This document shows positions 25,044-34,260 of a stretch of DNA of 64,000 bases, in pieces; within the stretch, counting starts at the first letter, position 1, and every line of letters begins with the position of its first letter. The stretch is from assembly GCF_003696215.1 (NCBI RefSeq), contig NZ_RFFG01000038.1, positions 1 through 64,000 of the forward strand, given 5' to 3'. The stretch comes from Actinomadura harenae. GTDB taxonomy: Bacteria; Actinomycetota; Actinomycetes; Streptosporangiales; Streptosporangiaceae. The notes below the pieces were generated by a model. It had not been told where the DNA came from, did not search any database, and saw only the letters and a list, made by a program, of their open reading frames with translations. The translations under genes and the position numbers were made by a program.

Positions 25044-26674
25044 GCGCGAGGCGTCGTGTCCTCGGGGCGGGTCCGCGCGAGGTCGATGTCGTCCAGCTCG
25101 AACCAGCGGCCGGACGCCGGCTGCTCGGCGAGCGGGTCCGTCCAGCGCACGCGGACGCGGTCGGGGCGCACTTCGAGGAGTCGCGCCTCGCGCCAGGACG
25201 GCTCGTCCATCGGTCGCGCCCACCACGGTTCGGCCAGGCTCGACAAGCCGTTCACCTGCAGAATCTCGCGCGCCGCCTCACGGTCGGACGTCTCGCCGAG
25301 CGGGGCGCCGAAGATCGTCATGGCCTGCCAACCGCCCGCGGAAGGCACGATTCGGCCGAGCGGTTCACCGTCTTCCCGCGTGACCGTTTCCGGGGCGGGG
25401 AAGCCGGGCCGGCGTTCGCGCAGAGCCTCGACGATCTTCTCCGTGGTGGCGCGGAGATGGGCTATGCCGTCACGTTCGGCCTGGCTGCCGGGGTAGGCGC
25501 CGGGGGCGACGCGACGTCCGGTGACCCACGTGGCCCGGACGTTCCGGCTGGCCTCGACCGACACGGTCGGATCGCCGTCCACCAGGACGAGGTCGGCGCG
25601 TCGTCCGACCTCCACGCGTCCCCTGTCGGTCAGTCCGAAAACCCGGGCGGGCGCGTCGGTGGCCGCGGTCAGCGCGTCCTCGGGACGGAATCCGGCGGCG
25701 ACCAGATGGCGCAGCTCCCGATGCAGGCTCGCCCCGCACACCAGGCCGGGATTGGGCGCGTCAGTGCCGGCCAGCACCGGCGCACCCGCCTCCCGCAGCG
25801 CCGGCGCGTTACGCCGCGCCGCCGCTCCGTCGGGACGCTGAGGGGGCATCCACCTGCGGGACTGCCGGTCGAGGACCCGCCGCCACCGCGCCGGGAGGTT
25901 CGGTTCGTGCTGCAACGGCAGCCTGCCGTCGGGGCCGGGGAAACCGTCCACGACATCGAGCGTCGCTATCACCGCGCATCCCGCACTCGCGACCGCTGTC
26001 ACCTGACCATCGCTCAGGGAATCGAACGGCGCGTGCGCCAGGACGTCCACGCCGCACCGGGCCATCGTGACCGCGCCGACGGCCGTGGAGACATGCGCCA
26101 CGACCGGCATCCCGAGCTTGTGAGCCTCACGGACGAGCGCTTCGACGGTCGTCGTGTCCAGCGTCGGGATCCGCATGTGCGCGCCCGAGCCGTCGTCGTA
26201 GATGAGCTTCAGATGCGTGGCACCCTCGTGCGCGCGCGCATTGACGAACTCCGCCGCGTCCGCCGGGCCATGGACATAGGGAATCGGCGCATAGGCCAGC
26301 GTGGGGTGACCCCCGGGAGCCGTCGCGCCGATTCCGGAGGTCCGCATGTCAGCGCACACCGGTTCGGACGCGTCGGCGGCCGCCCGCTCCCGCTCGATGA
26401 CCTCGGGCTTACTGAACTGGTCGATCACCGTTGTGACGCCGAAGAGCGCCGCGAGCTGCGTGCAGCCGGGCAGCAGATGGACGTGCGCATCGATGAGACC
26501 GGGGAGCAGCGTCCCACCTCGCCCGGCTACGAGCTCGTCGCCTTCGCGGACGATCTCAGAGCCGCCGAGAGCGTCGACGCGTCCGCCGGCAATGCGCGCG
26601 CACGAGGCGTCGAGGATGACGCGTCCGTCGAAGATGCGCACGTCTGTGATGGTGAAGGGCCGATGTGTGGTCAC
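25040..26674 (-). CDS. Amidohydrolase family protein (imidazolonepropionase-like)
   Basis: A 544-residue metal-dependent hydrolase. It shows LLPGLIDAHVHLLPG (HxH metal ligands), HLKLIYDDG, VVAHVSTA, DVLAHAPF and the metal-binding aspartate in LAGTDAPN. The catalytic barrel ends near residue 400, where NVRATWVTGRRV closes the composite beta-domain. The last 130 residues form an extra C-terminal domain (with PSAGGWQAMTIFGAPLGE), which is not part of the core hydrolase. The substrate is unknown. It is divergent from a MerR/TipA-like regulator only 56 bp away. Confidence 0.85.
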   Translation of the reverse strand: MTTHRPFTITDVRIFDGRVILDASCARIAGGRVDALGGSEIVREGDELVAGRGGTLLPGLIDAHVHLLPGCTQLAALFGVTTVIDQFSKPEVIERERAAADASEPVCADMRTSGIGATAPGGHPTLAYAPIPYVHGPADAAEFVNARAHEGATHLKLIYDDGSGAHMRIPTLDTTTVEALVREAHKLGMPVVAHVSTAVGAVTMARCGVDVLAHAPFDSLSDGQVTAVASAGCAVIATLDVVDGFPGPDGRLPLQHEPNLPARWRRVLDRQSRRWMPPQRPDGAAARRNAPALREAGAPVLAGTDAPNPGLVCGASLHRELRHLVAAGFRPEDALTAATDAPARVFGLTDRGRVEVGRRADLVLVDGDPTVSVEASRNVRATWVTGRRVAPGAYPGSQAERDGIAHLRATTEKIVEALRERRPGFPAPETVTREDGEPLGRIVPSAGGWQAMTIFGAPLGETSDREAAREILQVNGLSSLAEPWWARPMDEPSWREARLLEVRPDRVRVRWTDPLAEQPASGRWFELDDIDLARTRPEDTTPRA

Positions 26675-26691
26675 GGCCGCGACCCTAGAAG

Positions 26692-26723
26692 TTGACGTTA
26701 CGAGAAGGTCCAGCGCTTAGCCT
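26692..26723 (+). promoter_or_regulatory. MerR-type promoter
   Basis: TTGACG is followed after a long 19-20-bp spacer by TTAGCCT. Long spacers are characteristic of promoters that MerR-family proteins untwist. The -10-like TAGCCT ends 7 bases before the ATG at 26731, so the transcript is probably leaderless or nearly so. Confidence 0.5.
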
Positions 26724-26730
26724 GCCGGAC

Positions 26731-27483
26731 ATGGAGCACTCCATCAGCAGGGTCGCCCGGATGGCCGGTGTCTCGGCGCGCACGCTGCGTCACTACCACG
26801 ACATCGGTCTGCTCGTCCCGGCGCGCGTGGCGGACAACGGCTACCGCTACTACGGGCGCCGCGAACTGCTGCGACTCCAGCGCATCCTGCTCATGCGCCG
26901 ACTCGGCATGCCCCTGCCCGACATCGCGACGGCGCTGGACGGCACGTCCGACGAACTCACCGCGCTGCGCCGCCACCGCGAGCAAGTGGCCGCCGAGCGC
27001 GACCGGCTCAACCGCGTGCTGGACACGGTCGACCGCACTATCGCCGGACTCACAGGCGAACGCCTCCTGGACGACGAGGACTTCTTCACCGGCCTCGCCG
27101 AAGCCAAGGACCGCCTCCGACAGGACCTGAACGTCCGCTATGGGCCGGCCGCCGCCGACCGGCTGACCGACGCCGACCACACCACCCACGCCTGGACACG
27201 CGCTGACTACGACCGTGCCGCGGCAAGGGCCGGACTTCTGTATTCGCGCATGTCGGAGGCCAGATCCAGAGGTGTCGCCCCCGGCGCGTCCGAGGTCTTC
27301 GACCTGGTAGCCGAGCACTATCGGGAAGTGCGCAGACTCTGGCCGGCCGATGCCGCCGCCTATCGGGCGCTGGCGGACCTGATCACCGACAACCCCGAAC
27401 AGCGCGCCCCCATCGCCGCCATCGACCAGGACCTGCCCGACTGGCTCGCCGACGCCATCCGCATCCACGCCACGTCTCTGTGA
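26731..27483 (+). CDS. MerR-family regulator with TipAS-like domain
   Basis: A 250-residue regulator. The MerR HTH (about 4-72) has ISRVARMAGVSARTLRHYHDIGLLVP and NGYRYYGRRELLRL. A dimerisation helix (about 80-115) follows, then a C-terminal TipAS-like ligand domain (about 125-245) with HTTHAWTRADYDR and VAEHYREVRRLWP. TipA-type proteins bind thiopeptide or other drugs and activate transcription. The start is the ATG of MEHSISRV. It is divergent from the amidohydrolase, which it may control. Confidence 0.9.
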   Translation: MEHSISRVARMAGVSARTLRHYHDIGLLVPARVADNGYRYYGRRELLRLQRILLMRRLGMPLPDIATALDGTSDELTALRRHREQVAAERDRLNRVLDTVDRTIAGLTGERLLDDEDFFTGLAEAKDRLRQDLNVRYGPAAADRLTDADHTTHAWTRADYDRAAARAGLLYSRMSEARSRGVAPGASEVFDLVAEHYREVRRLWPADAAAYRALADLITDNPEQRAPIAAIDQDLPDWLADAIRIHATSL

Positions 27484-27659
27484 GGCGTACCTGCAAGCCT
27501 TGGTACCGCCTGCCAGGTCCATGCTCGAGCCAGGCCGGCCTCGCCGCACAGCTGTAGTGGTCTGTCCAGGAAGCGCTGGTCATGGGTGTGGGGGAACCGC
27601 CGAAACCCGCCGGGCGTTGGCCACTCCGGACTTGTCCCTCCAGGTCTGAGGAGTTTTCG

Positions 27660-28100
27660 ATGACATGTTTCTTTGACGCTGCGCATGGCCCGGGGATGCA
27701 GAACATCCTCTGGACCCCGCAGTGGGGCGCGGCACGAAACGTGACCGCGTGCCCGGCCTGCGCCCAGCGCTGGGCCGTCTACCAGCAGCAGATGTCCACT
27801 GGTCAGCCCGGCTATCCGGCACCCCAGCCCGGCTACCCCGCCCCGCAGCCCGGATATCCCGTCCAGCCGGGGTACCCGGCCGCCGGGTACCCCCAGCCGG
27901 GCTACGACCACGACTACGACCACCACCACGACCGCCGCCGAGGCCCCGGATGGGCGGGCGTCGCCGCAGCCGGTGCCGCCGGCCTGGTCGGCGGAGCCCT
28001 CATCAACGAGATGCTGGACGACGACGAACCCAAGGAGCAGGTCATCTACGAGGTGACCAACAACGAGTACAACTACGACTCTGACGACGACAACTGGTAA
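27660..28100 (+). CDS. Small protein with PGYP repeats and one membrane helix
   Basis: A 146-residue protein with a good AGGAG site upstream. The N-terminal segment FFDAAHGPGMQNILWTPQWG leads to a CPAC pair. Degenerate GYPAPQP/PGYP repeats span about residues 50-82, and a His/Asp-rich run (DHDYDHHHDRRR) follows. Next come a glycine-rich helix (about 100-122; GWAGVAAAGAAGLVGGALI) and an acidic Tyr/Asn C terminus. Its function is unknown. The layout suggests a membrane-associated protein with a flexible tail, possibly metal-binding through His/Asp. Confidence 0.8.
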   Translation: MTCFFDAAHGPGMQNILWTPQWGAARNVTACPACAQRWAVYQQQMSTGQPGYPAPQPGYPAPQPGYPVQPGYPAAGYPQPGYDHDYDHHHDRRRGPGWAGVAAAGAAGLVGGALINEMLDDDEPKEQVIYEVTNNEYNYDSDDDNW

Positions 28101-28112
28101 CACGAGCTGACC

Positions 28113-28139
28113 CCGTGCCGTCCAAGCCGGACGGCACGG
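28113..28139. terminator. Terminator between convergent genes
   Basis: A perfect 11-bp stem (28113-28123 with 28129-28139) and 5-nt loop, 12 bp after the repeat protein's stop and before the convergent acyl-CoA dehydrogenase gene. Confidence 0.7.
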
Positions 28140-28224
28140 CACCCGCACCCCGGACGGAGGCGGGGCTGGGCGTGCGGGCGCGCACGGGCCTCGCTGAGTG
28201 GCGGGCTCGTGCGCGCGGGACGGG

Positions 28225-29355
28225 TCAGCGGGACAGCGAGCGGGCGATGACGAGGCGCTGGATCTGGTTGGTGCCCTCGAAGATCTGCATGATCTTGGCC
28301 TCGCGCATGAAGCGCTCCACGGGGAAGTCGCGCGTGTAGCCGTTGCCGCCGAGGACCTGGACGGCGTCCGTGGTGACCTTCATGGCGGCGTCGGTGGCCG
28401 TGAGCTTGGCGACGGACGCCTCGCGTGAGTAGGGCAGGCCCAGGTCGCGGCGGCGGGCCGCGTCCAGGTAGGTGGCGCGCGCGGACGTCACGGCGGCGGC
28501 CATGTCGGCCAGCAGGAAGCCGAGGCCCTGGTGGTCGATGATGCGGCGGCCGAAGGTGGTGCGCTCCTTGGCGTAGGCGACCGCGTGGTCGAGCGCGGCC
28601 TGGGCGAGGCCGACCGCGCACGCGGCGATGCCGAGGCGCCCGGAGTCCAGGGCGCTGAACGCGATGCGGAGGCCCTCGCCCTCGGCGCCGATGAGGCGCT
28701 CGTCCTCGATCAGCGCGCCGTCCCAGTTGGCGGTGGTCGTGGGGACGGCGTGTAGCCCCATCTTCTCTTCGGGACGTCCGAAACTGAGCCCCTCGACCTG
28801 ACCGGGTGCGAGGAAGCACGAGATCGAGTCGCCGGTGCGGGCGAACAGCGAGTAGAAGTCGGCGCGTCCGCCGTGGGTGATCCACGCCTTGGTGCCGGTG
28901 ATCCGGTAGCCGCCGTCCGTCCGCTCGGCCTTGCAGGTCAGGGCCGACGCGTCCGATCCCGCCTGCGGCTCGGACAGGCTGTAGCCGCCGATGAGGCTCC
29001 CGCCGAGCATGTCCGGGAGCCAGCGCTGCTTCTGCTCGTCCGTCCCGAACGTGAACAGCGGGAAGACCGAGAGCGTGTGGACGCTGGTGGCGACCGCGAT
29101 GGCCGCCCAGCGGGCCGACAGCTCCTCGATGACCTGCAGGTACACCTCGTAAGGCTGCCCGCCTCCGCCGTACTCCTCCGGGTAGGGCAGGCCGAGCAGA
29201 CCCGCTTCCCCGAGCATCGCGAAGAGACCCTCGGGATAGGTCTCGGCACGCTCGTGCTCGTGCACGCGCGTGAGGAGCTCCTTGTCGGCGAGCTCACGCG
29301 TCAGGGCGATGAGGTCACGCGCTTCATCGCTGGGCAGTAGACGATCGACGGTCAT
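28225..29355 (-). CDS. Acyl-CoA dehydrogenase
   Basis: A 376-residue flavoenzyme with the complete family fold. The N-terminal helical domain has [23 protein letters not shown] middle domain has [15 protein letters not shown] and [10 protein letters not shown]. The C-terminal domain has ERTTFGR and [23 protein letters not shown], with the region of the catalytic Glu and the [15 protein letters not shown] signature. It oxidises acyl-CoA to enoyl-CoA, passing electrons to ETF. The ATG follows a TGGAGGAAG site. The gene behind it on the same strand (29619) is a ferredoxin oxidoreductase 263 bp upstream, so cotranscription is possible but unproven. Confidence 0.95.
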   Translation of the reverse strand: MTVDRLLPSDEARDLIALTRELADKELLTRVHEHERAETYPEGLFAMLGEAGLLGLPYPEEYGGGGQPYEVYLQVIEELSARWAAIAVATSVHTLSVFPLFTFGTDEQKQRWLPDMLGGSLIGGYSLSEPQAGSDASALTCKAERTDGGYRITGTKAWITHGGRADFYSLFARTGDSISCFLAPGQVEGLSFGRPEEKMGLHAVPTTTANWDGALIEDERLIGAEGEGLRIAFSALDSGRLGIAACAVGLAQAALDHAVAYAKERTTFGRRIIDHQGLGFLLADMAAAVTSARATYLDAARRRDLGLPYSREASVAKLTATDAAMKVTTDAVQVLGGNGYTRDFPVERFMREAKIMQIFEGTNQIQRLVIARSLSR

Positions 29356-29618
29356 TGTCTTCCTCCAGAGGCACCCACAGGCGGTCCCACCTTGCCACGA
29401 AGTTATCCACAGTTCGGGACGTGGCTTTCACCGCGGTCGCCGGCCCGCGACGATGGAGGTCACGGGCCGGTGGCTCGGGCAGGCCGGACGGCTGGTGAGG
29501 GGCGTCCGACCTGGCGGGGGCCTCGTGTTGCTGGGGGCGCCCGACCCGGGCGGACGGTGCGTCCCGGACGGTGCGCCTCCCAGACGCACCGGCCAGGGAC
29601 GGACGGTCAGCGGCCGGG

Positions 29619-32600
29619 TCAGGCGAGCTGATGGGGACGGTCGGTCCGGTTCGCGCCGGCGAGGTCGGCGAGCGTGGCGTGGGCGCGCTCGCGGTACTCG
29701 GCGACGCGGGCGAGCTTGATGTCCTCGTAGCCGCGGACGGTCTCGGGCAGCCGGGCGAGGTCGACCACCGCGGCGACCGTGCCGGGGGTGAGGTGCGTCA
29801 GAGCGTCCCGCACCAGGCCCCGGTACTCCTGCACGAGCTCGCGCTCGATCCGGCGCACCTCGGCGTGGCCGAACAGGTCCAGGGTCGTGCCGCGCAGGCC
29901 GCGCGCGGCGCGCAGGGCCCGGAACGCGACCGGGGCCGTCCGGGTCAGCCGGATCTTTCGCTTCATGCCGAGGGCGCGGAGGATCGGCGGGTGCAGCATG
30001 ACCGAGACCTTGGCGTCCGGGCCGAACTCCTCCTCGCGCTTGGCCCGCTCGACCGGGTCGAGGTGCAGGCGGGCGACCTCGTACTCGTCCTTGTAGGCCA
30101 TGAGCTTGTGGAGGGAGGTGGCATAGGCGAGACCGACGCGACGCGCCGCGTCCTCGTCGACGCGCTCGGCGGCGAGCGCGGTGACGCGCCGGACGTCCTC
30201 GGCGTAGCTGCGCGCGTAGTTCTCGTTCTGGAACTCGATCAGGTCCGCGACCCGGAGGCTCAGGACCTCCTCGAGCTCCGCCCCGCCCTGCGCGGGGGCG
30301 GCCTGCTCGGCGATGGCCCGCGCGACCGGCGTGAGCTCGATCAGCGGACGGGCCGGGGGCTCGACCGCGGCCTGGACGGCCTTGAGGTCCAGCGCGGCGG
30401 CGCGGCCCCAGCGGAAGGCGGCCAGGTTCTTGTCGACGGCCGCGCCGTTGAGCCGGATGGCGTCCTCGATCGCCTCGGCGGCGACCGGCAGGCAGCCGTG
30501 CTGGTAGGCGGCCCCGACCAGGACCATGTTGGCGGGCATGTTGTCGCCGAACAGGGTCTCGGCGAGGCCCTGCGCGTCCAGGTACAGGTTGTCGGCGCGG
30601 CTGGTGACGGACTCGACGCGGGTCAGGGACTCGTCCGGGGAGCCCGGCAGCGCGACGCGGCCGGTGACCATCGCCGCCGTCGGGACGAGCGCGGTGTTGA
30701 CGACCGCGATCGTGCGGCCCGGCTCGGCGGTGGCGAGGTTGCTCTCCGCGGCGGCGCCGAGCAGGTCGAAGCCCAGCAGGACGTCGGCCGTGCCCTGGGT
30801 GGCGCGCAGCGCCCCGGGCACCGGGCGGACGGAGAAGCGCAGGTCGCTGACGACCGGTCCGCCCTTCTGCGCCAGTCCGGTCTGCTCCAGGCCGGCGGCG
30901 TAGGAGCCGTCCAGCCGGGCCGCCATCTGCAGGATCTGCGACACGGTGACGACACCGGTGCCGCCGATGCCGGGCATGCGGAGCAGCACGTCGGCGTCGC
31001 CGAAGCGGCGGACGGGCTCGGTCAGCGCGACCGGCAGCGCGGGCAGCGACCGCTGCCGCCGCGTCCCCGGCTCGACCAGCAGGAACGACGGGCAGTCGCC
31101 CTTGAGGCAGGAAAGGTCGGTGTTACATGACGGCTGGTGAATGCGGGTCTTGCGACCGAACTCGGTCTCCACCGGCTGCACGGAGAGGCAGGTGGACTGC
31201 TCGCCGCAGTCGCCGCAGCCCTCGCACACGCGCTCGTTGATCAGCACCTTCTCGGCGGGCGTCGGGAGCTTGCCGCGCTTGCGCAGGCGGCGCTCCTCGG
31301 CGGCGCACCGGTCGTCGTGGATCAGCACGGTCACGCCGTCCAGCGCGGCCAGCTCGCGGTCCACCTCGGGCAGGTCGTCGCGGTGCCGGACGTGCGCGAT
31401 CGGGTCGAGCGTCACGCCCCGGTAGTCGGCCGGGGAGTCCGTCGTGATCACGACGCGGCGGACGCCTTCCAGCGCCAGCCAGCGGGTGAGCGTCGGGATG
31501 TCCAGCCGGCCTTCGGCCTTCTGCCCGCCGGTCATGGCGACGGCGTCGTTGTACAGCAGCTTGTAGGTCATCGTGACCCCGGCGGCGACGGCGGCGCGGA
31601 TCGCCAGCGAGCCGGAGTGGTGGAACGTGCCGTCACCGAGGTTCTGGACGAAGTGCTTGTCCTTGGTGAACGGCGCGAGCCCGATCCACTGGGTGCCCTC
31701 GCCGCCCATCTGGGTGAGGCCGAGCTGGTTGCCGCGTCCCGCGCCGTCCAGCGCGATCATCACGTGGCAGCCGATGCCCACGCCGACGAGGGTGTCCTCC
31801 GACGCCCGGGTGGACGTGTTGTGCGGGCAGCCCGAGCAGAAGTACGGCGTGCGCGCCGCGACGACCGGCAGTGACAGCCGGCCCTTCTTCTTCGGCTTCC
31901 GCAGCACGACCGCCGCCTTGGGCAGCCGCTCCTCGCCGAACCGCGCGACCAGCGCGCGCACGACGTCCTCGGACCCGACCGTCCCACGGGAGGGCAGCAG
32001 CTCCTTGCCGTCCACCCCGCGACGCCCGACCACCCGGGGCACCCGGACCCCGCCGAGGCTCGTGCCGTCAGCGGCCGAGTCGATCGCTTCGCCGGTGCCG
32101 GTGCCGGTGCCGGTCTCGGTGCCGACGCCCGCGTCCGTGGTCGTGTCCGCGCGGTTCGCGCCGTCGGCCTTCGCGGGACGTGCGGCGGGCGTGTTGGCGT
32201 GGTCGAAGAGGACGGCCTTGAGGTGCTGCTCGAGGAAGGGGACCTTGTCCTCGACGACGAGGACCTCGTCCAGGTCGGCGGTCATGCGGACCAGCTCGGC
32301 GTCGTCGAGCGGGAAGGGCATGCCCAGGCGGATGAGGCGCAGGCCGAGGTCGTTCATGGCGGCCTCGTCCAGGCCCAGGTCGGTCAGGGCGCGCTGAATG
32401 ACGGCGTACTGGGTGCCGGACGCGACGATGCCGAGGGTGGTGTTGTCCGCGCCGAACGTGATGCGGTTGAGTCCCGCCTCGCGGGCGTAGGCGCGGGCGA
32501 TGTCGAGGCGCCGGGTGAGCATGTCGTGCTCGGCGTCCAGGGAGGCCGGGCCGACCAGCGTCGGCGCCTTGCGCTCCTCGCGGACGGGCATCGGGATGGT

Positions 32601-33248
32601 GCGGCGGATCTCCTCGAGGTCCACCACGGCGGACGCGTCGGCGATGTCGGCGACGATCTTCAGCCCGGCCCAGAGGCCGCTGGCGCGGGACAGCGCGACG
32701 GCGTGCAGGCCGAACTCGATGATCTCCGCGACGGTGCCCGGGGCGAGCAGCGGCAGTGAGAGCGACTGCGCCATCGGCTCGCACGAGCTCGGGACGGTCG
32801 AGGACTTGCTGGCGGGGTCGTCCCCGATCCACGCGACCGCGCCTCCGACGGCGGCGGTCCCGGCGAGCTGCGCGTGCCGGATGGCGTCGGCGGCCCGGTC
32901 GAGGCCGGGGTTCTTGCCGTACCAGTACCCGGTCACGCCCTCATGGCGCCGGCCCGGCACCTGGCCGAGCAGCTGGGTTCCGGCGACGGCGGTGGCGGCG
33001 AGCTCCTCGTTGAGTCCCGCCTGGAAGACCACCCCGGCCTCGTCCAGGAACTTCGCGGCGCGGCCCATCTCCAGGTCGACGCCGCCGAGGGGCGAACCCT
33101 GGTAGCCGGAGACGAACGCGCGCGTGCCGATGCCGCGCGCCTCGTCCAGCCAGCGCTGTTCCAGAGTGAGCCGCACCAGGGCCTGGACGCCCGAGATCAG
33201 TACTCGCCCCTCGCGCGCGGTGTACCTGTCGTCAAGCCGGACGCCCAT
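29619..33248 (-). CDS. Indolepyruvate ferredoxin oxidoreductase (single chain)
   Basis: A 1209-residue fused 2-oxoacid:ferredoxin oxidoreductase. The N-terminal pyrimidine-binding-like domain has GYQGSPLGGVD. The TPP-binding part has CSGCPHNTS and GIGCHVMIALDG. A Cys-rich [4Fe-4S] region around residues 690-745 has CEGCGDCGEQSTC and CNTDLSCLKGDCPS. The gamma-type domain has PGIGGTGVVTVSQIL, and a C-terminal extension is present. It oxidatively decarboxylates aryl or branched 2-oxoacids to acyl-CoA. The start is the ATG of MGVRLDDRY after GAGGAGG. An unusual Thr/Gly linker sits near residue 380. It is divergent from an Lrp-family gene. Confidence 0.93.
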   Translation of the reverse strand: MGVRLDDRYTAREGRVLISGVQALVRLTLEQRWLDEARGIGTRAFVSGYQGSPLGGVDLEMGRAAKFLDEAGVVFQAGLNEELAATAVAGTQLLGQVPGRRHEGVTGYWYGKNPGLDRAADAIRHAQLAGTAAVGGAVAWIGDDPASKSSTVPSSCEPMAQSLSLPLLAPGTVAEIIEFGLHAVALSRASGLWAGLKIVADIADASAVVDLEEIRRTIPMPVREERKAPTLVGPASLDAEHDMLTRRLDIARAYAREAGLNRITFGADNTTLGIVASGTQYAVIQRALTDLGLDEAAMNDLGLRLIRLGMPFPLDDAELVRMTADLDEVLVVEDKVPFLEQHLKAVLFDHANTPAARPAKADGANRADTTTDAGVGTETGTGTGTGEAIDSAADGTSLGGVRVPRVVGRRGVDGKELLPSRGTVGSEDVVRALVARFGEERLPKAAVVLRKPKKKGRLSLPVVAARTPYFCSGCPHNTSTRASEDTLVGVGIGCHVMIALDGAGRGNQLGLTQMGGEGTQWIGLAPFTKDKHFVQNLGDGTFHHSGSLAIRAAVAAGVTMTYKLLYNDAVAMTGGQKAEGRLDIPTLTRWLALEGVRRVVITTDSPADYRGVTLDPIAHVRHRDDLPEVDRELAALDGVTVLIHDDRCAAEERRLRKRGKLPTPAEKVLINERVCEGCGDCGEQSTCLSVQPVETEFGRKTRIHQPSCNTDLSCLKGDCPSFLLVEPGTRRQRSLPALPVALTEPVRRFGDADVLLRMPGIGGTGVVTVSQILQMAARLDGSYAAGLEQTGLAQKGGPVVSDLRFSVRPVPGALRATQGTADVLLGFDLLGAAAESNLATAEPGRTIAVVNTALVPTAAMVTGRVALPGSPDESLTRVESVTSRADNLYLDAQGLAETLFGDNMPANMVLVGAAYQHGCLPVAAEAIEDAIRLNGAAVDKNLAAFRWGRAAALDLKAVQAAVEPPARPLIELTPVARAIAEQAAPAQGGAELEEVLSLRVADLIEFQNENYARSYAEDVRRVTALAAERVDEDAARRVGLAYATSLHKLMAYKDEYEVARLHLDPVERAKREEEFGPDAKVSVMLHPPILRALGMKRKIRLTRTAPVAFRALRAARGLRGTTLDLFGHAEVRRIERELVQEYRGLVRDALTHLTPGTVAAVVDLARLPETVRGYEDIKLARVAEYRERAHATLADLAGANRTDRPHQLA

Positions 33249-33394
33249 CGAACCTCCTCGTTCCCGCCCTGTGGCGCGGAGCACATCACCTCGAAACGGT
33301 CAAACGCAAGTAACTGCCGACATACACCCCTCAAGACGCAAAGATTTATACTGGGGACCTGGCATTTCGCCGTGGATGTTGTGTGAGGAGCCCG

Positions 33395-33937
33395 ATGGCC
33401 GAGCTGGACGAGATCGATCACGCGCTGCTGCGCCTGCTCCGCCAGGACGCCCGCCGCACCTTCTCCGAGATGGCCGAGAAGGTCGGCCTCTCCGTCGCCG
33501 CCGTGAAGCGCCGCGTCGACCGCATGCGCGACCTCGGCGTCATCACCGGCTTCACCACCCAGATCGACTACTCCAAGCTCGGCTGGGCGATCGAGGCGTT
33601 CACCGAACTCCGCTACGCCGGCTCCGCCCCGGTCAGTGAGATCATCCGCACCGCCACCGTCGCCCCCGAGGTCCAGGCGATCTACACGACCGCCGGCGAC
33701 CCCGACGCCCTGGTCAGCATCCGCGCCCGCGACATGCGCCACCTCCAGCAGGTCATCGACACCCTCCGCCGCGCGGGCAACGTGACCGGCACCAAGACGC
33801 TGATGATCATGGACGTCTGGACCCGCTCCGACGCGGACCCCGCCACCCCTGTCCGCCCCACCCCGCCCCGCCCGTCCACCCCAGGCCGCGCCTCCAGTCC
33901 GCCGCCCCCGCAAACCCGAGGCCCCGCCCTCCCCTGA
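33395..33937 (+). CDS. Lrp/AsnC-family transcriptional regulator
   Basis: A 180-residue regulator. The AsnC HTH (about 5-55) has DEIDHALLRLLRQDARRTFSEMAEKVGLS, and a RAM effector domain (about 70-145) has IYTTAGDPDALVSIRA. A disordered Pro-rich tail follows residue 150. The ATG follows GAGGAG; an upstream GTG at 33383 is less likely. It is divergent from the ferredoxin oxidoreductase gene, so it probably controls amino-acid-derived 2-oxoacid catabolism. A TATACT element at 33347-33352 fits a -10 for this gene. Confidence 0.9.
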   Translation: MAELDEIDHALLRLLRQDARRTFSEMAEKVGLSVAAVKRRVDRMRDLGVITGFTTQIDYSKLGWAIEAFTELRYAGSAPVSEIIRTATVAPEVQAIYTTAGDPDALVSIRARDMRHLQQVIDTLRRAGNVTGTKTLMIMDVWTRSDADPATPVRPTPPRPSTPGRASSPPPPQTRGPALP

Positions 33938-33950
33938 CCGCACCCCCACC

Positions 33951-34012
33951 TGCGCCCCAACTTCGAGCCCGCTGCCCGCCTGCGCGCCCCTACTTCGAGC
34001 GCGCTGCCCGCC
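33951..34012 (+). repeat. Tandem 30/32-bp direct repeat
   Basis: Two imperfect units (33951-33980 and 33981-34012), each containing CTTCGAGC and CGCTGCCCGCC, with a partial third start. It lies in the 320-bp non-coding stretch after the Lrp gene. That stretch holds no other supported feature and becomes clearly less GC-rich near 34200. Confidence 0.7.
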
Positions 34013-34260
34013 TGCGCGTTCGCGCTGGTTGTCGCCGACGTCGTTGTGCCTTGCTCGGAGCGGGTCGCCGCGCTCTGATCTCGCGTATCCGGACCGGATT
34101 CGCTTGGCGTTCGCCTCGCGTGCCGGCTCATGGCTTGCCGTTCCCGCATTGCCGGTTGTGCTGACGCGCATTGAGGGGTGGGGTGAGGCTTTCTTGTCGC
34201 TGGTGCTGTTCGAGTGGGGATGGTGGTTTTTGGGTGAGGTGAAAAGGCTATATGTCGTAG

